The notes beneath the pieces were generated by a model. It was not told the DNA's origin and did no database searches. It worked only from the letters and a program-made list of their open reading frames with translations. Made by a program: the position numbers and the translations under genes. Shown piece after piece: positions 1-6,337 of a stretch of 20,749 bases of DNA (position 1 is its first letter; every line of letters begins with the position of its first letter). Origin of the DNA: CAAGNP01 sp964611185 (lineage in GTDB: Bacteria; Bacteroidota; Bacteroidia; Bacteroidales; UBA932). The stretch lies in the NCBI GenBank assembly GCA_964611185.1, contig CAZSXE010000030.1, positions 1 to 20,749 of the forward strand. The letters run 5' to 3'.

Positions 1-148
1 ACGAAGTATATCCTTCCTTAATCGGAACGCTGAATTTTTCTACAGTTGTCAGACGAGAGGTAATGATGGGGTCAGGTTTGATATTCGGGTTTTTTATACA
101 GGAAGCAGCCATAATTACTGCCATGGAAACCAATAATAATTTTTTCAT
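1..148 (-). CDS. Lipoprotein, N-terminal fragment (runs off the left edge)
   Basis: The minus strand opens at ATG 148 and stays open to the window edge, giving 49 codons. The product begins MKKLLLVSMAVIMAASC: a Lys-Lys start, a short hydrophobic stretch and a lipobox-like AASC with the lipidated Cys at residue 17. After the Cys it reads IKNPNIKPDPII, with no acidic cluster that would suggest export to the cell surface. The start lies 35 bp downstream of the stop of the next minus-strand gene, so the two may be cotranscribed; I see no convincing promoter in the gap. The function cannot be told from 49 residues. Confidence 0.7.
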   Translation of the reverse strand, partial: MKKLLLVSMAVIMAASCIKNPNIKPDPIITSRLTTVEKFSVPIKEGYTS

Positions 149-183
149 ATACTATTAAATTTATATTTTATATATGTAACAAT

Positions 184-1551
184 TTAGTCTGTAGAATGTT
201 CAATATTATTTTCATTATTTTTAACAACAGGCATCGATTCTGTCTTTGAATGCACTCTATCGCACACTTTGGTCGTGACCATATTGGAACAATATTTACA
301 TTTGAATGTATATTCGTATTCCTCCACAAATCCATCTAAGGTGCTGTCATTGCCCCTCGGGGCAATATCGTCTATGAAAATACTTTCTGCCCTTTTTCTG
401 CGACGATACCTTCGTGTGACGGGTTCCAAAAGCGTACTGTGAGCCTTTTCATTGTATGGAATACTGCTAAGTACTTTTTTCTCGACTTTTTCGTAAGATT
501 TGGTATGATTACATTTTTCGCACTTGGCTTTCATCAGAGTCACATATCCCGCACAGGTAAAAACAGGCATCGAAGGGATCATTGTCCTAAGCCATCCCAG
601 CACTCCTGCCACCAAACCTACCCATGAAAAACCTATCCACATAAAAAGGGCGGAGAGCGCCACATAATAGACTATGGTATTTAACAGAATCACCCATATC
701 ACTCCTGCTACCATCGAGACACAGGGGCTGAAGCGGAGGACATCGAGTATAAATTTTTCAAGACAGTATGGAACCATTCCGAGGAATGCTATCGCAATAA
801 ATGCAATGAGAATCAGAACTACATATTTCAGCATACCTCCCCAGAATGTATCAGGGAAACCTTTGTACCATACAGAGACGAGGCTGCCGCCCAATGTGAG
901 AAGAATATCGCTCTGGGGCGCGGAACTTGCCCATCCGAGAGAGGTCATCAGTCGAGAGATCGGGAAAAACTTGCTATCTTTCCATCTCCCCATGGTCGCA
1001 GTCTCCATATTATATGAGGTAGCCACTCCGTCAATAAACATCACTTTCACCGATTGCGTGAGCGTACCTCCCTTTTTATCATACACCCTAAAAGGAAATG
1101 TCGCTTCAAAATTTCTTCCGAAGAGCGGTCTTACAGACAATGCCACAGCATATTGTTTTTCCAGCTGCTGAAGTGTTTTGCCTAATAGAGCCTTTTCAAA
1201 CCGGATAGAAGTAAAGGTCGAGACCGCATCACTCTTGATAACGATAGGGCAGACAATCCCCTCAGAGCGAATCCACCCTCTGTATCCAGATTCACTCTCC
1301 ACCAATGCGAAACTACGATTCTTGAAATCAAGGGCAATAACTTCCACCTTCTCCCCCTGATGTAGCACCGTCAGAACCTCAGAAGTATCTTTCATCGTAA
1401 GATTCATCTGAGAGGGTATCTCATAATGGAATCTTCCGGTAAAATCTCCCCTGAACCCTCTGAAGATAAAAATCAAAACAAAGATAAAGAAGGCCGACAC
1501 CACCAGCGACCAGAGATAATTCAATGTAAAACGACTGTCAAAAAGTTTCAT
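184..1551 (-). CDS. Membrane protein with SH3-like segment and two CxxC (zinc-ribbon-like) pairs
   Basis: I start this at ATG 1551 (455 aa); a TTG two codons upstream is less likely. Visible order: one transmembrane helix at about residues 10-30; an SH3-like segment at about 58-100, with a repeated small/hydrophobic pattern ending in YRGWIRSEG; an extracytoplasmic region to about 235; then three hydrophobic segments at about 240-263, 275-303 and 305-325. The tail has CEKC at 344-347 and CKYC at 418-421, which could bind one metal ion together, separated by a very basic stretch (RRYRRRKR). I do not recognise the family. The layout suggests a sensor or envelope protein with a metal-stabilised cytoplasmic tail, but that is inference. 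It is divergent from the sigma-factor gene across a 120-bp gap. Confidence 0.75.
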   Translation of the reverse strand: MKLFDSRFTLNYLWSLVVSAFFIFVLIFIFRGFRGDFTGRFHYEIPSQMNLTMKDTSEVLTVLHQGEKVEVIALDFKNRSFALVESESGYRGWIRSEGIVCPIVIKSDAVSTFTSIRFEKALLGKTLQQLEKQYAVALSVRPLFGRNFEATFPFRVYDKKGGTLTQSVKVMFIDGVATSYNMETATMGRWKDSKFFPISRLMTSLGWASSAPQSDILLTLGGSLVSVWYKGFPDTFWGGMLKYVVLILIAFIAIAFLGMVPYCLEKFILDVLRFSPCVSMVAGVIWVILLNTIVYYVALSALFMWIGFSWVGLVAGVLGWLRTMIPSMPVFTCAGYVTLMKAKCEKCNHTKSYEKVEKKVLSSIPYNEKAHSTLLEPVTRRYRRRKRAESIFIDDIAPRGNDSTLDGFVEEYEYTFKCKYCSNMVTTKVCDRVHSKTESMPVVKNNENNIEHSTD

Positions 1552-1573
1552 AAACAAAATCCAATTGATGGAA

Positions 1574-1581
1574 CAAAACTA
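1574..1581 (-). promoter_or_regulatory. Candidate Bacteroidota -7 box for the SH3/CxxC membrane protein
   Basis: On the minus strand the bases read TAGTTTTG, matching the Bacteroides -7 pattern TAnnTTTG, about 23 bp before the ATG at 1551. A partial -33 match (ATTG, 1603-1600) lies 18 bp upstream. Only the -7 box is a full match, so confidence is modest. Confidence 0.4.
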
Positions 1582-1606
1582 ATTAAAAATCGAGTAAGAC
1601 AATACA

Positions 1607-1639
1607 TTTGCAAAAATAAATAATAAATATCTATCTTTG
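1607..1639 (+). promoter_or_regulatory. Bacteroidota housekeeping-type promoter for the sigma/anti-sigma cassette
   Basis: TTTG at 1607-1610 and TATCTTTG at 1632-1639 match the -33 (TTTG) and -7 (TAnnTTTG) boxes of Bacteroides primary-sigma promoters. The 21-bp spacer is within the usual range. Transcription would begin near 1646, about 26 nt before the ATG at 1672. This is the best promoter in the window and implies that the sigma gene is transcribed by the primary sigma factor. Confidence 0.65.
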
Positions 1640-1667
1640 GAGAAGCGTTTATAACTCTCTCCAAAGA
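1634..1667. repeat. 10-bp inverted repeat over the -7 box and leader of the sigma gene
   Basis: TCTTTGGAGA at 1634-1643 is the exact reverse complement of TCTCCAAAGA at 1658-1667, with 14 bp between. The left arm overlaps the -7 box (1632-1639) and the right arm ends 4 bp before the ATG at 1672. Because the expected transcript start (about 1646) lies inside the repeat, the RNA would lack the left arm, so a DNA operator is likelier than an RNA hairpin. Confidence 0.6.
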
Positions 1668-1671
1668 CACT

Positions 1672-2157
1672 ATGAATGAAGCTGATAAAGAATTTAAGGA
1701 GATATACCTGAGATATTTCGCTCCACTTTTCAGATTTGCACAGGAATATCTTTATTCTGAAGAAGATGCACAAAACATCGTTCAGGATCTCTTTACGATG
1801 CTATGGGAGCGGAAAGAATTTTCAAAAATCGAGAATCATTCCGCTTTTCTGTACCGATCAGTAAAAAACAAGTGCATAGATTTACTTCGCCATCGCATAG
1901 TGGCACAGAAAAACGAAATGCAATATCGTCTCAGCCTTGATGCGTTGGAGGAGATGAATTTAGACGAGGAGGAATCTCCGGAAGATATTATGAATAGAAA
2001 AATAGCTCTTCTCCCCCCTAAATGCCGAGAAATATTCATTCTTTCCAAAATAAAAGGGAAAAGACACAAGGAGATTTCCTCTATGCTCAACATATCCATC
2101 AGCACCATCGAGAATCAGATGGCGATAGCTATGAAAAAACTTTCTTCAGAAAAATAA
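1672..2157 (+). CDS. ECF RNA polymerase sigma factor, FecI type
   Basis: This 161-aa protein directs RNA polymerase to a small set of promoters. Region 2 covers about residues 9-75, with the core-binding/-10 recognition segment DAQNIVQDLFTMLWER at 32-47 and KNKCIDLLRHR at 65-75. Region 4 covers about 107-158 and ends in a helix-turn-helix (RHKEISSMLNISISTIENQM). There is no region 1.1 or 3, as expected for ECF sigma factors, and the length is usual. A FecR anti-sigma gene begins 56 bp downstream, so it is probably held inactive at the inner membrane until an envelope signal arrives. The likely targets are the following genes, but these cannot be proved from sequence. Confidence 0.93.
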   Translation: MNEADKEFKEIYLRYFAPLFRFAQEYLYSEEDAQNIVQDLFTMLWERKEFSKIENHSAFLYRSVKNKCIDLLRHRIVAQKNEMQYRLSLDALEEMNLDEEESPEDIMNRKIALLPPKCREIFILSKIKGKRHKEISSMLNISISTIENQMAIAMKKLSSEK

Positions 2158-2169
2158 TATTCGTTTAGT

Positions 2170-2196
2170 GGTTTTTTCCCATTTTATCGTCTTATA
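2170..2196 (+). promoter_or_regulatory. Possible ECF-dependent internal promoter ahead of the FecR gene
   Basis: The gap between the sigma and FecR genes holds GGTTTTTT (2170-2177) followed 10 bp later by CGTC (2188-2191), then TTATA. CGTC is a common ECF -10 core, and a G/C element followed by a T-run is the same layout as the stronger ECF-type promoter at 20512-20537. It would let the sigma factor drive its own anti-sigma factor. The match is by eye and the -35 element is weakly defined. Confidence 0.3.
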
Positions 2197-2213
2197 TATA
2201 GAAAATACAGAAA

Positions 2214-3260
2214 ATGGAAGATTTAATCATAAAATATTTTGAAGGAACACTCTCCCAAGAGGAGAAAACAAATCTTTTTGAAAAGATTGAAACAGACGAG
2301 GGTGCCCGCTCTGCGTTCATATCTTACAAAAATCTCTACGCTCTTACCCGCTCTCTTCCACAGAAAAATGATCGTAAATTCGCTCAAGCACATCTTCGCA
2401 GCTTTAAATCTTCCCTCAAAAATATCGAACCGAGGCGCAAGTACCACATTGGCATAAGACTTATTTCTTCGATTTCAGCAGCAGCCGCCATAATAATCGG
2501 AGTGCTCATATTCGGTATCTTCGGAGAAAAATGGGAAAATTCTGACGATTTCGCCTCCGGCAATACGACTGCCCCCTCTTACAGCAATGCTCTCGAAGTG
2601 CAAGCCACACTACTTAATGAAGAATTTTCTACCTCAGCAGGAGAAATAAAAAAGGTGACATTGAAAGACGGCTCTTCTATTTGGCTGAATGCCAATACCA
2701 TCGTTAAGGTAAGCAATCTGTTCAATGTCGAGAACCGAAGCGTGGAGCTGATTAGCGGAGAGGCGTATTTCGATGTTGCACACAACGAAACATTACCATT
2801 CACAGTCTCTTCCAAGGGATACAGCATAAAAGTATTGGGAACCAAATTCAATGTAGTCGCATACGAAAACATCCCCTTCAAAACTTCCCTGCTTGAAGGC
2901 TCTATTGAGTTATCAAAATGTACGGAAAAAGAAGAAATTTTAAAAATAGTTCCTAACGAGACGGTGGAGGAGATCAAGGGGGAATTAATATCAAAATCAA
3001 ATATTGACAGGGAAGAACTTATGTGGAGAAAAGGGGTGCTTTCTTTCAAAAACAGCCCATTAGAGGTAGTGGCACAAAGATTTGAGACTTGCTACGGAAT
3101 TTCGATAGAAATAAAAGATGAAGAACTGACGAAATATCCCGTTAGTGGCAAGATACGCATTGAGGGTGGGATAGAAACTGCATTTAGTGCCTTGCAAAAA
3201 GCACTCGATTTTAAATACATTTATGACAAAAGCAATAATAGATATATTATAACTATATAA
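2214..3260 (+). CDS. FecR-family anti-sigma factor
   Basis: This 348-aa protein is a single-pass inner-membrane regulator that binds the cognate ECF sigma factor and senses a periplasmic partner. Residues 1-78 are the cytoplasmic anti-sigma part. A transmembrane helix spans about 80-103, with basic residues (EPRRKYH) on its cytoplasmic side. The FecR domain is at about 143-236, with KDGSSIWLNANT, VELISGEAYFDV and KVLGTKFNV. A C-terminal DUF4974-like domain (about 278-347) carries FKNSPLEVVAQRFE and ends in RYIITI. In classic systems this periplasmic part is touched by the STN domain of a TonB receptor; here the next gene supplies an STN domain on a different scaffold. Confidence 0.93.
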   Translation: MEDLIIKYFEGTLSQEEKTNLFEKIETDEGARSAFISYKNLYALTRSLPQKNDRKFAQAHLRSFKSSLKNIEPRRKYHIGIRLISSISAAAAIIIGVLIFGIFGEKWENSDDFASGNTTAPSYSNALEVQATLLNEEFSTSAGEIKKVTLKDGSSIWLNANTIVKVSNLFNVENRSVELISGEAYFDVAHNETLPFTVSSKGYSIKVLGTKFNVVAYENIPFKTSLLEGSIELSKCTEKEEILKIVPNETVEEIKGELISKSNIDREELMWRKGVLSFKNSPLEVVAQRFETCYGISIEIKDEELTKYPVSGKIRIEGGIETAFSALQKALDFKYIYDKSNNRYIITI

Positions 3261-3267
3261 AAAAAGA

Positions 3268-3297
3268 AGCCGATAAGTGATGCAACACTTACCGGCT
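3268..3297 (+). promoter_or_regulatory. Hairpin between the FecR and STN-protein genes
   Basis: AGCCGATAAGTG (3268-3279) pairs with CACTTACCGGCT (3286-3297) around the 6-nt loop ATGCAA, leaving one A/C mismatch. No T-run follows on the + strand, so it is not a standard intrinsic terminator. An A-run just before it would become a T-run on the minus strand, where there is no gene to terminate. It starts 7 bp after the FecR stop and ends 43 bp before the next ATG, so mRNA processing or protection is a reasonable guess. Confidence 0.55.
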
Positions 3298-3340
3298 CAA
3301 AAGTCAATAAAAATATTAACTCTTATTTAATTACAAAGTT

Positions 3341-4858
3341 ATGAAAAAGTTTTTAATAATTATTCTGTTTCTTTTAACAGGTATTTCAGGAATTTCCGCA
3401 GAAAACACCGGAGGCGTTCCGGAACAGCAAAAGGCCCCCGTGGTGATGATGGGGGGAATGCACACTTTACTGTCTGTAATCAATGAGATAGAAAAACAGA
3501 CAGACTATTTGTTTGTATATAGTGAAAATGATGTAAACATTTCAAAAGAAATCACTCTAAACGAGGGTAAAAGCACGGTTAAAGAGTGTCTTGACAAGAT
3601 AATGAGTATAACAGGACTTGAATTTTTCTTTGAAAACAATTACATCATTCTCGCCAGGCAATCACCCGAACTCCATTCAATACTCGGAAGAATCATAGAC
3701 CGTGAGAGTGGGAAACCTTTAGTGTTCGCCTCAGTCACTATGACAAAAAGCGGAATAAGCAATGTTTCTAACGGTGAAGGATTTTTCTCATTGAAATTCC
3801 CCGAAGAGTGCTCGAATGATTCAATCAGCATTTCTTATATCGGATATAAAACACTTAATCTATCCGTAACAGATGTTTTGACTGAAAAATCTCCCGTGAA
3901 ATTTTATATGGAGACCATGCCCTTTGAAATCCCCGGAGCCATCATCAGACCGAAAGAGGCAAACGACATTGTAAAAATGGCAATTGCCAATATTTCAAAG
4001 AATTACCCTATGAAAAATATGAAGATGACTGCTTTTTATCGTGAGATGATAAAGAAAAGAAATACTTATGTCACACTCACTGAAGCAGCTCTCGATATTA
4101 ATAAAATCGCTTACGAAAACACATTCACATCTGACCAGGCAACTATTTTTAAAGGTAGGGGCAGCGTGGACTGGAATAAAATAGATACTGTATTTGTGAA
4201 ATTCAGAGGAGGCATCAGTTCTTCCCTCGAAAATGATATAATGAAAAATCCATTTTTGGGTGTTGATAAAAACAAAATCGACGAACACTATACTTTCAGT
4301 TTTGAAAACTCCACCTATATTAATGACAAAATTCACTATATCATCTCATTTACCCCTATCAGACCTGAAGAAGAGATATTGTTTGAAGGAAAATTATATA
4401 TAGATGCTAATTCTCTCGCCTTGACAAGGGCTGAAATGGGGATTAAAATAGACGAGAAGAAAGCCGAAGAAGCTGCGTCCCTTTTTGTAAGGAAAAAACC
4501 AAAGGAATTGAAAACCAAGATTCTTTATGCTACATATTTAGTACAATACAAGGAATACAAGGAGAAGTATGTGTTTGACTACTCACGAACAGAGCTGAAA
4601 TTCGATGCCAAGTGGAGCGACAAACTCTTTAAAAACACCTACACCATCATCTCCGAGCTTGCCATAACAGATAAAGAGGACGAAGGGATAAAGATTCCCT
4701 CTTCAATAAGGGTGAGGAGCAATGATATAGTCCTCGATAGGGTGGAAGATTTCAAAGATGACGAGTTTTGGAAAGATTATAATGTTATCGAACCCGAAGA
4801 GGGGATTAACAATGTCATAAGCAAAATTATTAAAAATCTCAACAGGAAAGAAAGATAG
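3341..4858 (+). CDS. Secreted STN + carboxypeptidase-regulatory-like domain protein (no TonB barrel)
   Basis: This 505-aa protein starts with a signal peptide (MKKFLIIILFLLTGISG, cleavage near residue 20). An STN domain spans about 41-106 (LLSVINEIEKQTDYLFVYSE, then TVKECLDKI and GLEFFFENNYIIL). A CarboxypepD_reg-like beta-sandwich follows at about 113-195 (GRIIDRESGKPLVFASV, ISYIGYKTL). The remaining ~300 residues (KMTAFYREMIKKRNTYVTLTEA onward) are soluble-looking and resemble the uncharacterised C-terminal part of Bacteroidota proteins with this N-terminal pair; I cannot give it a function. There is no plug and no TonB beta-barrel. It takes the position of the receptor after sigma and FecR, so it is probably the signal partner, or the regulated output, of this system. 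Confidence 0.82.
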   Translation: MKKFLIIILFLLTGISGISAENTGGVPEQQKAPVVMMGGMHTLLSVINEIEKQTDYLFVYSENDVNISKEITLNEGKSTVKECLDKIMSITGLEFFFENNYIILARQSPELHSILGRIIDRESGKPLVFASVTMTKSGISNVSNGEGFFSLKFPEECSNDSISISYIGYKTLNLSVTDVLTEKSPVKFYMETMPFEIPGAIIRPKEANDIVKMAIANISKNYPMKNMKMTAFYREMIKKRNTYVTLTEAALDINKIAYENTFTSDQATIFKGRGSVDWNKIDTVFVKFRGGISSSLENDIMKNPFLGVDKNKIDEHYTFSFENSTYINDKIHYIISFTPIRPEEEILFEGKLYIDANSLALTRAEMGIKIDEKKAEEAASLFVRKKPKELKTKILYATYLVQYKEYKEKYVFDYSRTELKFDAKWSDKLFKNTYTIISELAITDKEDEGIKIPSSIRVRSNDIVLDRVEDFKDDEFWKDYNVIEPEEGINNVISKIIKNLNRKER

Positions 4859-4869
4859 TCCCCAAAACA

Positions 4870-4898
4870 GGCGGTATCTGTGATAGTGCGCCGTTTTT
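4870..4898 (+). terminator. Intrinsic terminator after the STN-protein gene
   Basis: GGCG (4870-4873) pairs with CGCC (4889-4892), and inside it TATC (4875-4878) pairs with GATA (4882-4885) around a 3-nt loop. GTTTTT follows at 4893-4898. It lies 11 bp after the stop at 4858. The stem is short and interrupted, so efficiency is uncertain. Confidence 0.5.
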
Positions 4899-5001
4899 GC
4901 CAACAATCTATCAATTAACTACTTATGCATACTCCCCAGTCCGATATCGGACTGGGGAGTATGCATAAGTAGATGGTAGTCATACAGATAACAAAAACGG
5001 C
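4890..5001. repeat. 54-bp perfect loopless palindrome with concentric outer arms
   Basis: Positions 4919-4972 form a perfect palindrome of two 27-bp arms meeting at CCGATATCGG, with no spacer. Each arm runs from CTACTTATGC through a CCCCAGTCC core. Outside it, GCCGTTTTTG (4890-4899) and CAAAAACGGC (4992-5001) form another 10-bp pair with exactly the same centre (4945.5); the 19 bp between inner and outer arms match at only 7 positions. The left outer arm overlaps the 3' part of the terminator at 4870-4898. No T-run follows the inner palindrome. It sits between two + strand genes and could extrude as a cruciform or fold in RNA. Confidence 0.9.
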
Positions 5002-5031
5002 AACAAGGCGATAGTAAAACCGTTTTTTCAT

Positions 5032-5039
5032 TATCTTTG
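5032..5039 (+). promoter_or_regulatory. Candidate -7 box for the nitroreductase-CBM9 gene
   Basis: TATCTTTG matches the Bacteroides -7 consensus TAnnTTTG and lies 19 bp before the ATG at 5059. I find no TTTG -33 element at the right distance, so this is a half-matched promoter. The leader would be only about a dozen bases. Confidence 0.45.
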
Positions 5040-5058
5040 CCCATAACAATTATTCTTG

Positions 5059-6327
5059 ATGAAAAAGATTACTATATTAATATTTTTAATAATTTCTGCC
5101 ATTATGACTGCACAGGATATTATTCTTCCTTCGCCTCGCAGAAGCGGAGGAATGCCTCTAATGGAGGCTTTAAACAAAAGGGAAAGCAATCGCGACTTTT
5201 CGCGGCAGGAACTTGACCCTCAGACTCTTTCCGATTTATTATGGGCTGCATGGGGCTTCAACAGGGAAAAGTCCAAAAGGACTGCTCCTTCATCCCACAA
5301 CCGACAGGAAACTACCATTTATGTAGCTTTGGCAAATGGAACATATATCTATGATGCGGAGAATAATACCTTAAAAATGGTTAATGAGAAAGACCTTCGC
5401 CCTGATACGGGGGTACAGTTTTTCGTAAATAAAGCTCCGGTCAATCTCATTTTTGTGGCAGATCTTTCCAAAATCACAGGGAAGGATGAAAGAGGTGCTG
5501 CCGAAACAGCTTTTGTCGATACGGGTTTCATCTCGCAGAACATCTATCTGTATTGCGCTTCAACGGGTCTCAATACAGTCGTCAGGGCGATGGTTGACAG
5601 GACAAAGCTCGCGGAAAAGCTCGGTCTAAGTAAAAAGCAGATAATAACTCTTTGCCAGAGTATCGGGTGGCCTAAAGAGACTAAATCGGTCTATGCACCC
5701 CTTATCGAAGGGCTTGAAAATCTCCCCTACGAAGAGCTGAGGAATGTTATGAAAGAAAAGGGATCGCCTCAGTCGATAAATACTGTAAACTGGGTGGAAT
5801 ATCCTTATTGCCCGGGGGCATCGTTCTCTATTGCACGGAGTGCTACACACTTATTCGTATCTTTTCTCGTTTCGGAGAAGAGCATTAGAGCTGCTGTTAC
5901 CGAAGATAACGGACCTGTCTATCAAGATAGCTGTGTGGAGTTTTTCGTACAGATTCCGGGTCAAAAGTGCTACTATAATTTCGAAACCAGCTGCATCGGA
6001 GTGATGCACGCTGCTAAAAGGATGTCGAGAAGTGACAAAGTGCAGTTCCCGGCCGACACGATGTCGAGGATTATTCGCTACTCTTCCCTCCCGAAAGAGC
6101 CTTTTGAAGAGAAATTCTCAGAAGAGGGATTCAAATGGAATGTTATTATCGGAATACCTTTTGATATTATCGGTCTTGATTCGTCTCAGCTTCCTGAAAA
6201 GATTATGGGTAATTTCTACAAGTGCGGAGATAAATTATCCGATCCCCACTATATAAGCTGGAATCGGATAAAAATTTCAAAACCTGACTTCCATCGCCCC
6301 GATTATTTCGGAGAGATAGAGTTTTAG
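5059..6327 (+). CDS. Exported SagB-like nitroreductase fused to a CBM9-like domain
   Basis: The start is ATG 5059 (422 aa); an in-frame TTG one codon earlier is less likely. A signal peptide covers about 1-18 (ILIFLIISAIMTAQ). Residues 25-207 are a SagB/ThcOx-type FMN nitroreductase: the RESNRDF flavin-binding start at 41-47, LSDLLWAAWGFNR at 57-69, RTAPSSHNRQE at 74-84, DTGFISQNIYLYCASTGLNTV at 154-174, and the usual ending SIGWPKE. Residues about 235-422 match stand-alone CBM9-like proteins: NWVEYPYCPGASFSIA, EDNGPVYQDSCVEFFV, YYNFETSCIG, GNFYKCGD, PHYISWNRI and PDFHRPDYFGEIEF. Both halves look complete and the frame is open throughout. The role of the fusion is unknown; sugar binding by this CBM9-like type is not assured. 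Confidence 0.85.
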   Translation: MKKITILIFLIISAIMTAQDIILPSPRRSGGMPLMEALNKRESNRDFSRQELDPQTLSDLLWAAWGFNREKSKRTAPSSHNRQETTIYVALANGTYIYDAENNTLKMVNEKDLRPDTGVQFFVNKAPVNLIFVADLSKITGKDERGAAETAFVDTGFISQNIYLYCASTGLNTVVRAMVDRTKLAEKLGLSKKQIITLCQSIGWPKETKSVYAPLIEGLENLPYEELRNVMKEKGSPQSINTVNWVEYPYCPGASFSIARSATHLFVSFLVSEKSIRAAVTEDNGPVYQDSCVEFFVQIPGQKCYYNFETSCIGVMHAAKRMSRSDKVQFPADTMSRIIRYSSLPKEPFEEKFSEEGFKWNVIIGIPFDIIGLDSSQLPEKIMGNFYKCGDKLSDPHYISWNRIKISKPDFHRPDYFGEIEF

Positions 6328-6337
6328 AGAAAATCTC

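Noticed and set aside
439..1360. Several + strand open frames of 60-165 codons opposite the SH3/CxxC membrane protein
   Set aside because: They mirror the real minus-strand gene, lack signals and family motifs, and overlap one another.
2579..3049. A 156-codon minus-strand frame opposite the FecR gene
   Set aside because: The + strand FecR and DUF4974 motifs are unambiguous and continuous; this frame has none.
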